From: Bacteroidota bacterium
Lineage (GTDB): Bacteria > Bacteroidota > Bacteroidia > Chitinophagales > Chitinophagaceae
Direction: 5' to 3'
NCBI GenBank assembly: GCA_030706735.1
Contig: JAUZNZ010000040.1
Coordinates: 1 to 35,359, forward strand
DNA: 35,359 nt
The stretch's first letter is position 1, and each line of letters opens with the position of its first letter. Under the pieces are notes generated by a model. That model was not told the origin of the DNA. It saw only the letters and a program-made list of their open reading frames with translations, and ran no database searches. Positions 15,091-21,526 of the stretch are shown piece after piece. A program made the translations under genes and the position numbers.

Positions 15091-17803
15091 ACAATCGCCC
15101 GCTACTTTCTAAAAACCCCCTGAGTTCTTCATTGAACTCTTTTTCTTTGACAAGCTCTTCCAAACTGATGTGCACCCGGTAATTCCAATAGTGATGAGGA
15201 TCGGCCGGAATATTGATACGCTCATCATGTGGATTCTCCCGACGGAATTGCTCGCTCATCCCCAAAATATCCTGTAACTGAAAAATGCTCCACATCGCCG
15301 GCGAATGCAGGTGCTGCAATACAATGGCTTTATTTATCCAGGGTTCACAGAATAAGGGCGCATCTCCCCATTGCCCGAGCTCTTTGTTGAAGAAGCGTTG
15401 GGTAAGGTCCCGATCCTCCTCCCACCAACCCCTGATCGTGCTCATGTCATGCGTCGAAGGGGTCACCACGGAGAGATAAGGCGCATCAGAAGGCGGCGAG
15501 AATTCCCGGGACGAATTCTTGGGCATCCGCTGGATTTCCAGGCTAAGGATGCCAAGCTGCTTCATCGTATTGGGCACGCAACGGGGCACCATCCCCAGGT
15601 CCTCTCCGCAGACAAGCATATTGGTAGCGCGCTTCAGCGGTGGCAGTTTACGCAACGCTTCCCTCCTCCAGAATTCGTCCTGCCGGCTGTAATAATAATC
15701 CACGTACAGGCTTTTAAGCATCTGCTGCACATTCCAGTCTAGGTACCGGAAACTGGACGTATTTTCCATGTCGATCCGGAAATGGAATTGCTGCCCCCCG
15801 GACCCTTCCACCTCCAGCAGGATCACATTCGAGATCAGGTCAAGCAAGCCGGCCTGTACCTTCGCGGCACAGCGCGCATGCTCCTCTTTGCCGAAATACT
15901 CCGCGATCTTGCGCTGCGTATCGAACGCAGGCTTCATTTTGAAAAGCCCGCCTCCCTGATCGTCGAGATAGGCTGCCTTGACCGCTTGCGATTCCTGTCC
16001 GAACAGCTCCCACAGTACCGCTTCGTTAATGAAAGGGCGTACATACCGGTCATGATCGAAAGGGATCCTCCGGTCGTTGAACTCTCCCCGATAGACCGGG
16101 ATCGCTGGCTCAAAATGCCCCATGACGCCCTGCGCAAACTGCATCGGAATGCTCCAGATACGGAAAAAACCCAGGATATGATCGATCCGGAATGCGTCGA
16201 AGTAATTGCTCATTTGCTCGAACCGCCTGCGCCACCAGGAAAAGCCGTCTTTTTCCATTTCTTCCCAGTTATAGGTCGGGAAACCCCAGTTCTGTCCCTT
16301 GATCGCGAAATTATCCGGCGGTGCTCCGGCTTGCTGATCCATATGGTATAGCCTGGGCTCCATCCAGGCGTCGCAGCTGAAGCGATAAATGCCGATCGGG
16401 ATATCGCCTTTTACAATGATGCCGTGCTTGTGCGCATAGTCCGTGGCGTCCCGCAATTGCAGGTGCAAATGATATTGAATGAAATAATGCAAGACGATCG
16501 AGTGATAGTGGCGCGTTCCGGGAGCCGCATATTTCGCGATCGCTTCGGCGTCATATTGGTTATGCGTCTTCCATTTTAAGAAATCGGGCGTGCCGTTCTT
16601 GTCGCGCAGGTAGCAGAATACGGCATAAGGTTCAAGCCAGTCGCGATTGCCCTGGAAGAATTCCCTGAAACCGGCGTCGGCCAGGAATTCGTCCTGCTGC
16701 AGATCATAGAGCTCCCGGGCGGCCGACAGCTTGATCTTCATCACCTGTTCATAGTCCACCTGCGGCAGTTCGTTGAGCTCCTTTTGCCGTTTGCGGAGGG
16801 GCTTGATGAGTTCGCTGTACCGGTTCCCCGCCGCCTTCTCCAGGTTGAGGTACAGGGGGTGCAACGCGAATGCGGAGATGGCCGCGTAGGGATAGGAATC
16901 GTAATAATTGTGGTCCGCCGTGGTATCATTGACAGGCAGGATCTGGATAAGCTTGAGCCCGGCCCGTCTCGCCCAGTCGACCAGGCCTTTCAGATCCGTG
17001 AATTCCCCCACCCCGAAGGAACGCTTGCTGCGCAGGCTGAATACCGGGATCGCCACCCCGGCGCCACGCCAGGTATTATTGGGCAGGTGAGCAAAACCGT
17101 CGTGGAGGATATTGATCTTCTTCTTGTGCGCGTCTCCCGGCAACAGCCGGTTCGGGCCCTCTTCGAAGCGGATGAATTCTTTATTCTTGCGATGCCACAC
17201 CCCATATTTGTATTCTATCGGGAAGGACTCCTTGGGAATGTGCAGCCGGCACACCCACCAGTTACCCTCGAGCTCCATCAACAGGGGAGCCTCCGTATTC
17301 CAGTCGTGGAGCGCCTTCCCGCTTCCCGCCAGGCAAAGCGCTTCTTCTTTTTTGAGCAAGGGGGCTTTCACTTTGAACAGGTGCGTGACCGGCAGGTCAG
17401 TCCCCTGCTCACGCCCGCCCGCGTCGGAATGCGGGTGCCTGATCAGGATGCGCTGGAACGGGGAGGTGAAAAAGGCATTGTCGTACTCCCCGGCATGGTT
17501 CCAGGTGTCCATGACCTGAACCTCCTCGACGCCCGGCCTGTTCAGGCCGATCAGGCGATCATCACCCCACTCTTCCGTATGGGTGCCATCTTCATTCTTC
17601 AGGACATAATGATAGCGCAGGCTGCCGATCCTGCTCGCATCGACTTCCAGGCTTGCATGCCAGAACTCCGCGTCCATATATTGCATGGGCAAAGCATGGG
17701 AAAGCTTTTCATCGCCCAGGTCAGAAATATTCCCCGATATGTGCAAGGATTGGCCGGGGTGTGTATGAAAACGTAGATAGAAGTCTATTTTCACGTTAAG
17801 CAT
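15089..17803 (-). CDS. malQ: 4-alpha-glucanotransferase, DPE2-like GH77 with two CBM20 modules
   Basis: Transfers glucosyl or maltosyl units between alpha-1,4-glucans (amylomaltase). At 904 residues it is much longer than the ~500-residue Thermus type. Two starch-binding CBM20-like modules come first (about 1-110 and 140-240; note the paired WNTEAPLLMELEGNWW pattern), then a GH77 barrel from about 245. The nucleophile is Asp541 (FRIDHILGF), the acid/base Glu734 (CGEDLGMVP), and the third carboxylate Asp786 (TPSTHDMST). About 190 residues separate nucleophile and acid/base, against about 47 in the short enzymes; this insertion plus tandem CBM20 is the architecture of plant cytosolic DPE2. It should process maltose or maltodextrins, feeding glycogen made with GlgB in this window. 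Confidence 0.92.
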   Translation of the reverse strand: MLNVKIDFYLRFHTHPGQSLHISGNISDLGDEKLSHALPMQYMDAEFWHASLEVDASRIGSLRYHYVLKNEDGTHTEEWGDDRLIGLNRPGVEEVQVMDTWNHAGEYDNAFFTSPFQRILIRHPHSDAGGREQGTDLPVTHLFKVKAPLLKKEEALCLAGSGKALHDWNTEAPLLMELEGNWWVCRLHIPKESFPIEYKYGVWHRKNKEFIRFEEGPNRLLPGDAHKKKINILHDGFAHLPNNTWRGAGVAIPVFSLRSKRSFGVGEFTDLKGLVDWARRAGLKLIQILPVNDTTADHNYYDSYPYAAISAFALHPLYLNLEKAAGNRYSELIKPLRKRQKELNELPQVDYEQVMKIKLSAARELYDLQQDEFLADAGFREFFQGNRDWLEPYAVFCYLRDKNGTPDFLKWKTHNQYDAEAIAKYAAPGTRHYHSIVLHYFIQYHLHLQLRDATDYAHKHGIIVKGDIPIGIYRFSCDAWMEPRLYHMDQQAGAPPDNFAIKGQNWGFPTYNWEEMEKDGFSWWRRRFEQMSNYFDAFRIDHILGFFRIWSIPMQFAQGVMGHFEPAIPVYRGEFNDRRIPFDHDRYVRPFINEAVLWELFGQESQAVKAAYLDDQGGGLFKMKPAFDTQRKIAEYFGKEEHARCAAKVQAGLLDLISNVILLEVEGSGGQQFHFRIDMENTSSFRYLDWNVQQMLKSLYVDYYYSRQDEFWRREALRKLPPLKRATNMLVCGEDLGMVPRCVPNTMKQLGILSLEIQRMPKNSSREFSPPSDAPYLSVVTPSTHDMSTIRGWWEEDRDLTQRFFNKELGQWGDAPLFCEPWINKAIVLQHLHSPAMWSIFQLQDILGMSEQFRRENPHDERINIPADPHHYWNYRVHISLEELVKEKEFNEELRGFLESSGRL

Positions 17804-17958
17804 CTGAAAGTGTCGGTGTTTTGAATGGCCCGCAGCCTCACTCAGAGACCGGGCAACAGGCTGCTAATTTAATGTGTATTTTTTACATTATCCGACGAAT
17901 TTATAATAAATATCTTGTATGTATCAATTGGTTACCCATTTTTTTTGTTGCCAACCTG

Positions 17959-17982
17959 ATGCGGCGCCTCATGCGGCGCCTC
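17959..17982. repeat. 12-bp tandem duplication upstream of the 51-residue gene
   Basis: ATGCGGCGCCTC is present twice head to tail. Each copy contains the palindrome GGCGCC, so the two copies can also pair into a hairpin (17963-17968 with 17975-17980, loop TCATGC). It lies about 50 bp upstream of the promoter at 18030-18061, in the 274-bp malQ upstream region, which otherwise holds only A/T-rich sequence and no gene I can support. It may be a binding site, but no regulator is known. Confidence 0.5.
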
Positions 17983-18029
17983 ACGCTTCCCGGAATTTCC
18001 AACGGCCAGCAAACCTACATGGTTTTCAC

Positions 18030-18061
18030 TTTGGTTCATAATCGCCTTTCGCCTATTTTTG
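18030..18061 (+). promoter_or_regulatory. Consensus Bacteroidota promoter for the 51-residue membrane protein
   Basis: TTTG at 18030-18033, a 20-bp spacer, then TATTTTTG at 18054-18061 match the Bacteroidota -33/-7 pattern (TTTG and TAnnTTTG) perfectly. The ATG of the small gene begins 17 nt after the -7 box, leaving a short leader. This independently supports the gene at 18078. Confidence 0.75.
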
Positions 18062-18077
18062 CCAAAATTCTTCAACT

Positions 18078-18233
18078 ATGGAACAGCGCAGCAAATATCT
18101 CGGGCTCTACTGGTTATTGTTCTTTATCTCGACGGGTTGCTTCATTTTGGCCATTGTCCTGAAATTCGAATACCTCACCTTCATTTTGCCCTTCGTCGGC
18201 ACCTTCTTCGTCAAGGCCATGGACATCATCTAG
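18078..18233 (+). CDS. Small (51-residue) two-helix membrane protein, unknown function
   Basis: An ATG-initiated 51-residue frame, not matching a family I can name. It begins MEQRSKYLG, has a first hydrophobic helix YWLLFFISTGCFILAIVL (about 11-28), a short polar turn KFEY, a second helix LTFILPFVGTFFV (about 33-45) and ends KAMDII. Charges (R4, K6 before helix 1; K46 after helix 2) suggest both ends face the cytoplasm. Support comes from the consensus promoter directly upstream, the strong hydrophobic pattern and a normal ATG. It is too small for standard gene callers. It could be an integral membrane regulator or a subunit of a larger complex; its neighbours (malQ on the other strand) do not say which. 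Confidence 0.65.
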   Translation: MEQRSKYLGLYWLLFFISTGCFILAIVLKFEYLTFILPFVGTFFVKAMDII

Positions 18234-18369
18234 CCGGCCGGTTCCATGCACGGCACGGGCACCAACCCCACCGTCGTGCACCCGCCATCCCTCCAGCCCT
18301 GCGGCAATCCAGCCCGACCGCTTTATCGAATAATCTCTTTTTTATATGCGACCGCATGCGGCATATCGC

Positions 18370-18405
18370 AAAAAAAATGCCCCGGGGAATGATCCGCGGG
18401 GCATT
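18370..18405 (-). terminator. Rho-independent terminator of the 72-residue gene
   Basis: On the minus strand a 9-bp stem AATGCCCCG/CGGGGCATT (18376-18384 with 18397-18405, 12-nt loop) is followed at once by a run of eight T (18370-18377, partly within the stem). It begins 19 bp after the stop of the gene ending at 18425. This is a textbook intrinsic terminator and supports that gene being transcribed. A second palindrome (CCGCATGCGG within ATATGC/GCATAT arms, 18344-18366) lies just beyond. Confidence 0.8.
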
Positions 18406-18424
18406 GGCTGAGGAGCAACGTATA

Positions 18425-18643
18425 TCAATAACCGATACCGGTGATAATGGTTGATTTTCTGATGCGACCGCCCGTGGCCCTGCGATTCCTGCGGATATTC
18501 CACAGATCGACAATGCCGAATGAGCTTTTGTTCTCTTTCGCGAGATCAACGTCCGTTGCTACTGTTTCTTGTACTTCTGCCACTAATTGCCTGAGAACAT
18601 TCGGTTCCATCTGGACAATAGAAGGCATGACATCACTTTTCAT
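18425..18643 (-). CDS. Small (72-residue) basic-tailed protein, unknown function
   Basis: A 72-residue frame from ATG 18643 (a GTG at 18667 would add 8 residues). The N-terminal half is acidic and probably helical (NVLRQLVAEVQETVATDVDLAKE). The C-terminal half holds FGIVDLWNIRRNRRATGGR and ends STIITGIGY. A DLWNIxR-type segment is, from memory, frequent in tiny uncharacterised proteins of Chitinophagaceae and relatives; I cannot assign a function. The gene forms a complete unit: promoter at 18784-18814, a leader of about 135 nt with two small hairpins, and a strong terminator. The acidic leader half and compact tail resemble precursor peptides superficially, but no modification enzyme is nearby. 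Confidence 0.65.
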   Translation of the reverse strand: MKSDVMPSIVQMEPNVLRQLVAEVQETVATDVDLAKENKSSFGIVDLWNIRRNRRATGGRIRKSTIITGIGY

Positions 18644-18727
18644 AAAGTATTCTTTTTTATAGTTCACAATTAAAGCCGAGCAGAGAAAGGGAAAATCACA
18701 CTGAAGAATCGTCGTAAGAAAGTGCGG

Positions 18728-18769
18728 GGATAGTACCTATCCGATCGTGGCAAGCAGTCCGGGCTGCTC
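18728..18769 (-). other. Two small hairpins in the leader of the 72-residue gene
   Basis: GGATAG-TAC-CTATCC (18728-18742) and AGCAG-TCCGGG-CTGCT (18754-18769) are inverted repeats in the roughly 135-nt predicted 5' untranslated leader. No known riboswitch class is recognised. They could stabilise the RNA or regulate translation; that is inference. Confidence 0.4.
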
Positions 18770-18783
18770 AGTTATTTCATCTG

Positions 18784-18814
18784 CAAATATACACTACAAA
18801 ATCGATTTAGCAAA
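18784..18814 (-). promoter_or_regulatory. Consensus Bacteroidota promoter for the 72-residue gene
   Basis: Read on the minus strand: TTTG (18814-18811), 19-bp spacer, TATATTTG (18791-18784), a full match to both consensus elements. It predicts a transcript start near 18780, about 135 nt before the ATG at 18643. Confidence 0.7.
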
Positions 18815-18973
18815 GTCCCAATGTGAAGAATATGTTAAATGGTACGCCGGAGTTTTGATGGTCAACTAGTTATAAAATTTTATCATTTTTACACATCTCC
18901 CACAATGCTCCCTTTCATTTTACTTATTCCTTTAGATTGCAATTCCTATTCACCATAAATAAAACCTTAGCAT
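18815..18973. other. A/T-rich divergent intergenic region before the toxin-antitoxin pair
   Basis: The 159 bp between the 72-residue gene's promoter and the antitoxin start are clearly more A/T-rich than the surrounding genes. They contain a 12-bp palindrome, ATAAAATTTTAT (18872-18883), which could be the autoregulatory operator of the antitoxin. TAGATTG at 18933-18939 is a weak -7 candidate. No gene is supported here. Confidence 0.35.
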
Positions 18974-19219
18974 ATGAAAACACGGATCAAAAAAGAGTTG
19001 CACGAACTCATAGACACTTGTGTCGACAAAGAACTATTAAAGGAAACCAGGGATTTGTTACAGTCTCAGGCCCGTGATTGGTGGGACGACCTTTCCGAAG
19101 TTGACCGGAACCTCATTTTGGAGTCCGAGGAAAGCTACAAGCGTGGGGAATTTATCCGGCACGAAGACCTGATGCATCAACTTGATGCAAAAAAAAAGAC
19201 TTGGTCTGGACGCCCATAG
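18974..19219 (+). CDS. Antitoxin of a type II toxin-antitoxin pair
   Basis: An 81-residue acidic, mostly helical protein upstream of and overlapping a RelE/ParE-type toxin. The central part reads DWWDDLSEVDRNLILESEES, then YKRGEFIRHEDLMHQL, matching the pattern of Bacteroidota antitoxins in which a D/E-W-W-D-x-L-S-E-x-x-R/K stretch is followed by RGE-x-I-x-H-E-(D/E)-(L/V). It should bind and neutralise the toxin and probably repress the operon, though no clear DNA-binding domain is visible. The ATG at 18974 is clear. The 3' end has a GCATCA-ACT-TGATGC hairpin and an A9 run (19189-19197); the stop is 16 bp inside the toxin frame. Its base composition is lower in G+C than the flanking genes, fitting acquisition by transfer. 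Confidence 0.75.
   Translation: MKTRIKKELHELIDTCVDKELLKETRDLLQSQARDWWDDLSEVDRNLILESEESYKRGEFIRHEDLMHQLDAKKKTWSGRP
19173..19198 (+). promoter_or_regulatory. Slippery A9 run with upstream hairpin (possible -1 frameshift site)
   Basis: In the antitoxin frame the codons read GCA AAA AAA AAG, containing the heptamer A AAA AAG in the correct register, the same slippery type used in E. coli dnaX. A 7-bp stem with a 3-nt loop (TGCATCA-ACT-TGATGCA, 19173-19189) ends at the first A of the run. A -1 shift would continue straight into the toxin frame (GAC TTG GTC TGG). The run could also cause transcriptional slippage. The motif is seen; its use is inferred. Confidence 0.4.
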
Positions 19220-19503
19220 CACGGCTTAATCTTTGGAATATCGTTGCATATACGTATGCGAATTGGTCAAGATCGGCCTCGGAAAAATTTCAGGAAGTGC
19301 TGAATTCAAAAATAGAATTGATCCGGGCACAGCCTTTAATCGGTGCCAAAAGCTCAAAGTATTCAAAGTTCAGGAAGATCCTTGTTGCCCGAGACTACGT
19401 ACTCATCTATTCCAACCCAAAGAAACATATCATCCTTTCTATTTCAAATAAAACAAGGCCCCGGCATCCGCCGGGGCCTCTTATCAAAACCATTCGAAAT
19501 TAA
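19201..19503 (+). CDS. RelE/ParE-family toxin
   Basis: About 100 residues with the compact RelE/ParE fold pattern: VWTPIARLNLWNIVAYTYANW (strand then helices), a second helix around SASEKFQEVLNSKIELI, PLIGAKSSKYSKFRKILVARDYVLIYS (strands with the conserved basic R-x-x-L-V-x-x-Y-x-L-I-Y), and HIILSISNKTRP, where family members usually read F-D-x-R-Q-x-P. Members cleave mRNA on the ribosome or poison gyrase; which applies is not decidable here. There is no ATG or GTG: the only start is TTG 19201, overlapping the antitoxin by 19 bp, unless expression is by -1 shift from the antitoxin frame. The last ~15 codons run through the dnaK terminator hairpin. Confidence 0.72.
   Translation: MVWTPIARLNLWNIVAYTYANWSRSASEKFQEVLNSKIELIRAQPLIGAKSSKYSKFRKILVARDYVLIYSNPKKHIILSISNKTRPRHPPGPLIKTIRN
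19456..19479 (-). terminator. dnaK intrinsic terminator, inside the toxin 3' end
   Basis: AGGCCCCGGC, loop ATCC, GCCGGGGCCT make a perfect 10-bp stem. On the minus strand it is followed by TGTTTTATTT, a U-rich tail. It lies 30 bp after the dnaK stop and also encodes the end of the toxin on the + strand. Confidence 0.75.
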
Positions 19504-19509
19504 CCACAG

Positions 19510-21426
19510 TTACTTCACTTCCTCAAACTCCGCATCAGTCACATTCTCGCTGCCGGGGCCGGACTGATGTCCGCCGCCGTCATGCCCGCCGGGTTCGCCA
19601 CCGGGCTGCTGAGCGCCTGCCTGCTGCGTAGCTTTATACATTTCCTCGGAAGCCGTCGCCCAGGCCGCATTCATCTCAGCCACGGCCGTCTCGATGGCGG
19701 GAACGTCCTGGGACTTGTGCGCAGCCCTGAGCTTGGTAAGGGCCGCTTCGATCGGCGCCTTCTTGTCGGCCGGGATCTTGTCCCCGTATTCCTTCAGTTG
19801 TTTTTCCGTCTGGAAGATCAGGCTGTCGGCCTGGTTGATCTTGTCGATCTTTTCACGGGCAGCCTTATCCGTAGCCTCGTTGGCCCTGGCTTCCGCCTTC
19901 ATCTTTTCCACTTCCTCCTTATTCAGGCCGCTGCCGGCTTCGATGCGGATCTTCTGCTCCTTGCCGGTACCTTTGTCCTTGGCAGTGACATGCAGGATGC
20001 CATTCGCATCGATGTCGAAGATCACTTCGATCTGGGGCACTCCCCTCGGCGCCGGCGGAATGCCGTCGAGGTTAAAGGTGCCCAGGCTCTTATTCTGTGA
20101 AGCCAGGGGACGTTCGCCCTGCAATACATGGATCTGTACGCCGGGCTGATTGTCGCTGGCCGTAGAGAAAACTTCTGATTTCTTGGTCGGGATCGTGGTA
20201 TTGGCGTCGATGAGGCGAGTCATGACACTGCCCATCGTCTCGATACCGAGCGAAAGGGGCGTCACGTCCAGCAACAGCACATCCTTCACTTCTCCCGTCA
20301 AAACCGCGCCCTGTATGGCGGCGCCGACGGCGACCACCTCATCCGGATTCACTCCTTTATTGGGTTTCTTGCCGAAGAATTTTTCGACGATCTCCTGCAC
20401 CTTGGGGATGCGCGTGCTACCCCCTACCAGGATCACTTCATCGATCTTCGAGGTATCCAGGCCGGCATCCTTCAACGCCTGCTCGCAGGGCTTGAGACAC
20501 CTTTCAAACAGGGCGTCCGACAGCTGCTCGAACTTCGCCCGGGTCAGTTTCTTGACCAGGTGTTTCGGCACGCCGTCCACCGCGGTGATATACGGCAGGT
20601 TGATCTCCGTTTCACTGGACGAGGATAATTCAACCTTCGCCTTTTCCGCCGCCTCCTTTAAACGCTGGAGGGCCATCGGATCCTTGCGCAGGTCCGTATT
20701 CTCATCCTTTTTGAACTCGTCGGCCAGCCAGTCCATAACTACTTTGTCGAAGTCGTCACCGCCCAAATGGGTGTCCCCATTGGTCGACTTCACTTCAAAC
20801 ACGCCATCGCCCAATTCGAGGATGGAAATATCGAACGTACCGCCTCCGAGGTCGAAAACGGCAATTTTTTCATCTTTTCCGGCCTTATCGAGGCCATAGG
20901 CCAGGGCCGCGGCCGTCGGCTCGTTCACGATCCGGCGAACGTTGAGCCCGGCGATCTCGCCGGCTTCCTTGGTGGCCTGACGCTGGGCGTCATTGAAATA
21001 GGCGGGAACCGTGATCACGGCTTCCGTAACCTCCTGACCCAGGTAGTCTTCGGCCGTCTTCTTCATTTTTTGAAGGATCATGGCGGAGATCTCCTGCGGG
21101 GTATACAGGCGCCCGTCAATATCGATGCGAACGGTATTATTGTCACCTTTGGCCACCTTATAGCTCCAGTGACTGATCTCATTGGTCACTTCGTCATAAC
21201 GACGACCCATGAAACGCTTCACGGACATGATGGTATTTACCGGGTTGGTGATCGCCTGACGCTTGGCAGGATCTCCAACCTTTCTTTCGCCATTTTTCAG
21301 GAAAGCCACCACAGACGGGGTCGTCCTGCGGCCTTCGTCGTTGGCGATCACCACCGGCTCATTGCCTTCCAATACGGCAACGCAACTATTTGTCGTGCCG
21401 AGGTCAATTCCTATAATCTTTCCCAT
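19510..21426 (-). CDS. dnaK: Molecular chaperone DnaK (Hsp70)
   Basis: ATP-dependent chaperone of 638 residues, the usual bacterial length. The nucleotide-binding domain (about 1-380) has [16 protein letters not shown] near the N-terminus, [17 protein letters not shown] near 190 and [16 protein letters not shown] near 335. The interdomain linker is [16 protein letters not shown]. The substrate-binding domain, helical lid and a Gly/Gln-rich tail follow; it ends DAEFEEVK, close to the EEVD-like terminus of bacterial DnaK. A strong Shine-Dalgarno, AAGGAGG, sits 9 nt before the ATG. No grpE or dnaJ is adjacent and no CIRCE element is seen, so heat-shock control is not evident here. Confidence 0.97.
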   Translation of the reverse strand: MGKIIGIDLGTTNSCVAVLEGNEPVVIANDEGRRTTPSVVAFLKNGERKVGDPAKRQAITNPVNTIMSVKRFMGRRYDEVTNEISHWSYKVAKGDNNTVRIDIDGRLYTPQEISAMILQKMKKTAEDYLGQEVTEAVITVPAYFNDAQRQATKEAGEIAGLNVRRIVNEPTAAALAYGLDKAGKDEKIAVFDLGGGTFDISILELGDGVFEVKSTNGDTHLGGDDFDKVVMDWLADEFKKDENTDLRKDPMALQRLKEAAEKAKVELSSSSETEINLPYITAVDGVPKHLVKKLTRAKFEQLSDALFERCLKPCEQALKDAGLDTSKIDEVILVGGSTRIPKVQEIVEKFFGKKPNKGVNPDEVVAVGAAIQGAVLTGEVKDVLLLDVTPLSLGIETMGSVMTRLIDANTTIPTKKSEVFSTASDNQPGVQIHVLQGERPLASQNKSLGTFNLDGIPPAPRGVPQIEVIFDIDANGILHVTAKDKGTGKEQKIRIEAGSGLNKEEVEKMKAEARANEATDKAAREKIDKINQADSLIFQTEKQLKEYGDKIPADKKAPIEAALTKLRAAHKSQDVPAIETAVAEMNAAWATASEEMYKATQQAGAQQPGGEPGGHDGGGHQSGPGSENVTDAEFEEVK

Positions 21427-21435
21427 ATAATTAAG

Positions 21436-21442
21436 CCTCCTT
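21436..21442 (-). promoter_or_regulatory. Strong Shine-Dalgarno of dnaK
   Basis: AAGGAGG on the minus strand, 9 nt upstream of the dnaK ATG. Most other starts in the window lack a recognisable Shine-Dalgarno, as is usual in Bacteroidota, so a near-perfect one stands out and fits high expression. Confidence 0.7.
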
Positions 21443-21526
21443 TTAAGGTTAGTATGAATCTTTCCCGAAGATTGACAATCATTGTGCCATGGAGGGGAAA
21501 GTGAAAAAATGGCAGTCTAAGACCGG

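Noticed and set aside
18338-18377. T6 - palindrome - A8 arrangement as a second terminator
   Set aside because: The T-run precedes and the A-run follows the palindrome on the + strand, and the same holds on the minus strand except for the neighbouring 18370-18405 stem, which explains the T-run better.
18059-18454. 131-codon frame overlapping the 51-residue gene in another frame
   Set aside because: Reads as His/Arg/Pro-rich shadow; the promoter position and hydrophobic pattern favour the 51-residue frame.
21427-21526. CIRCE element upstream of dnaK
   Set aside because: No TTAGCACTC/GAGTGCTAA inverted repeat is present.
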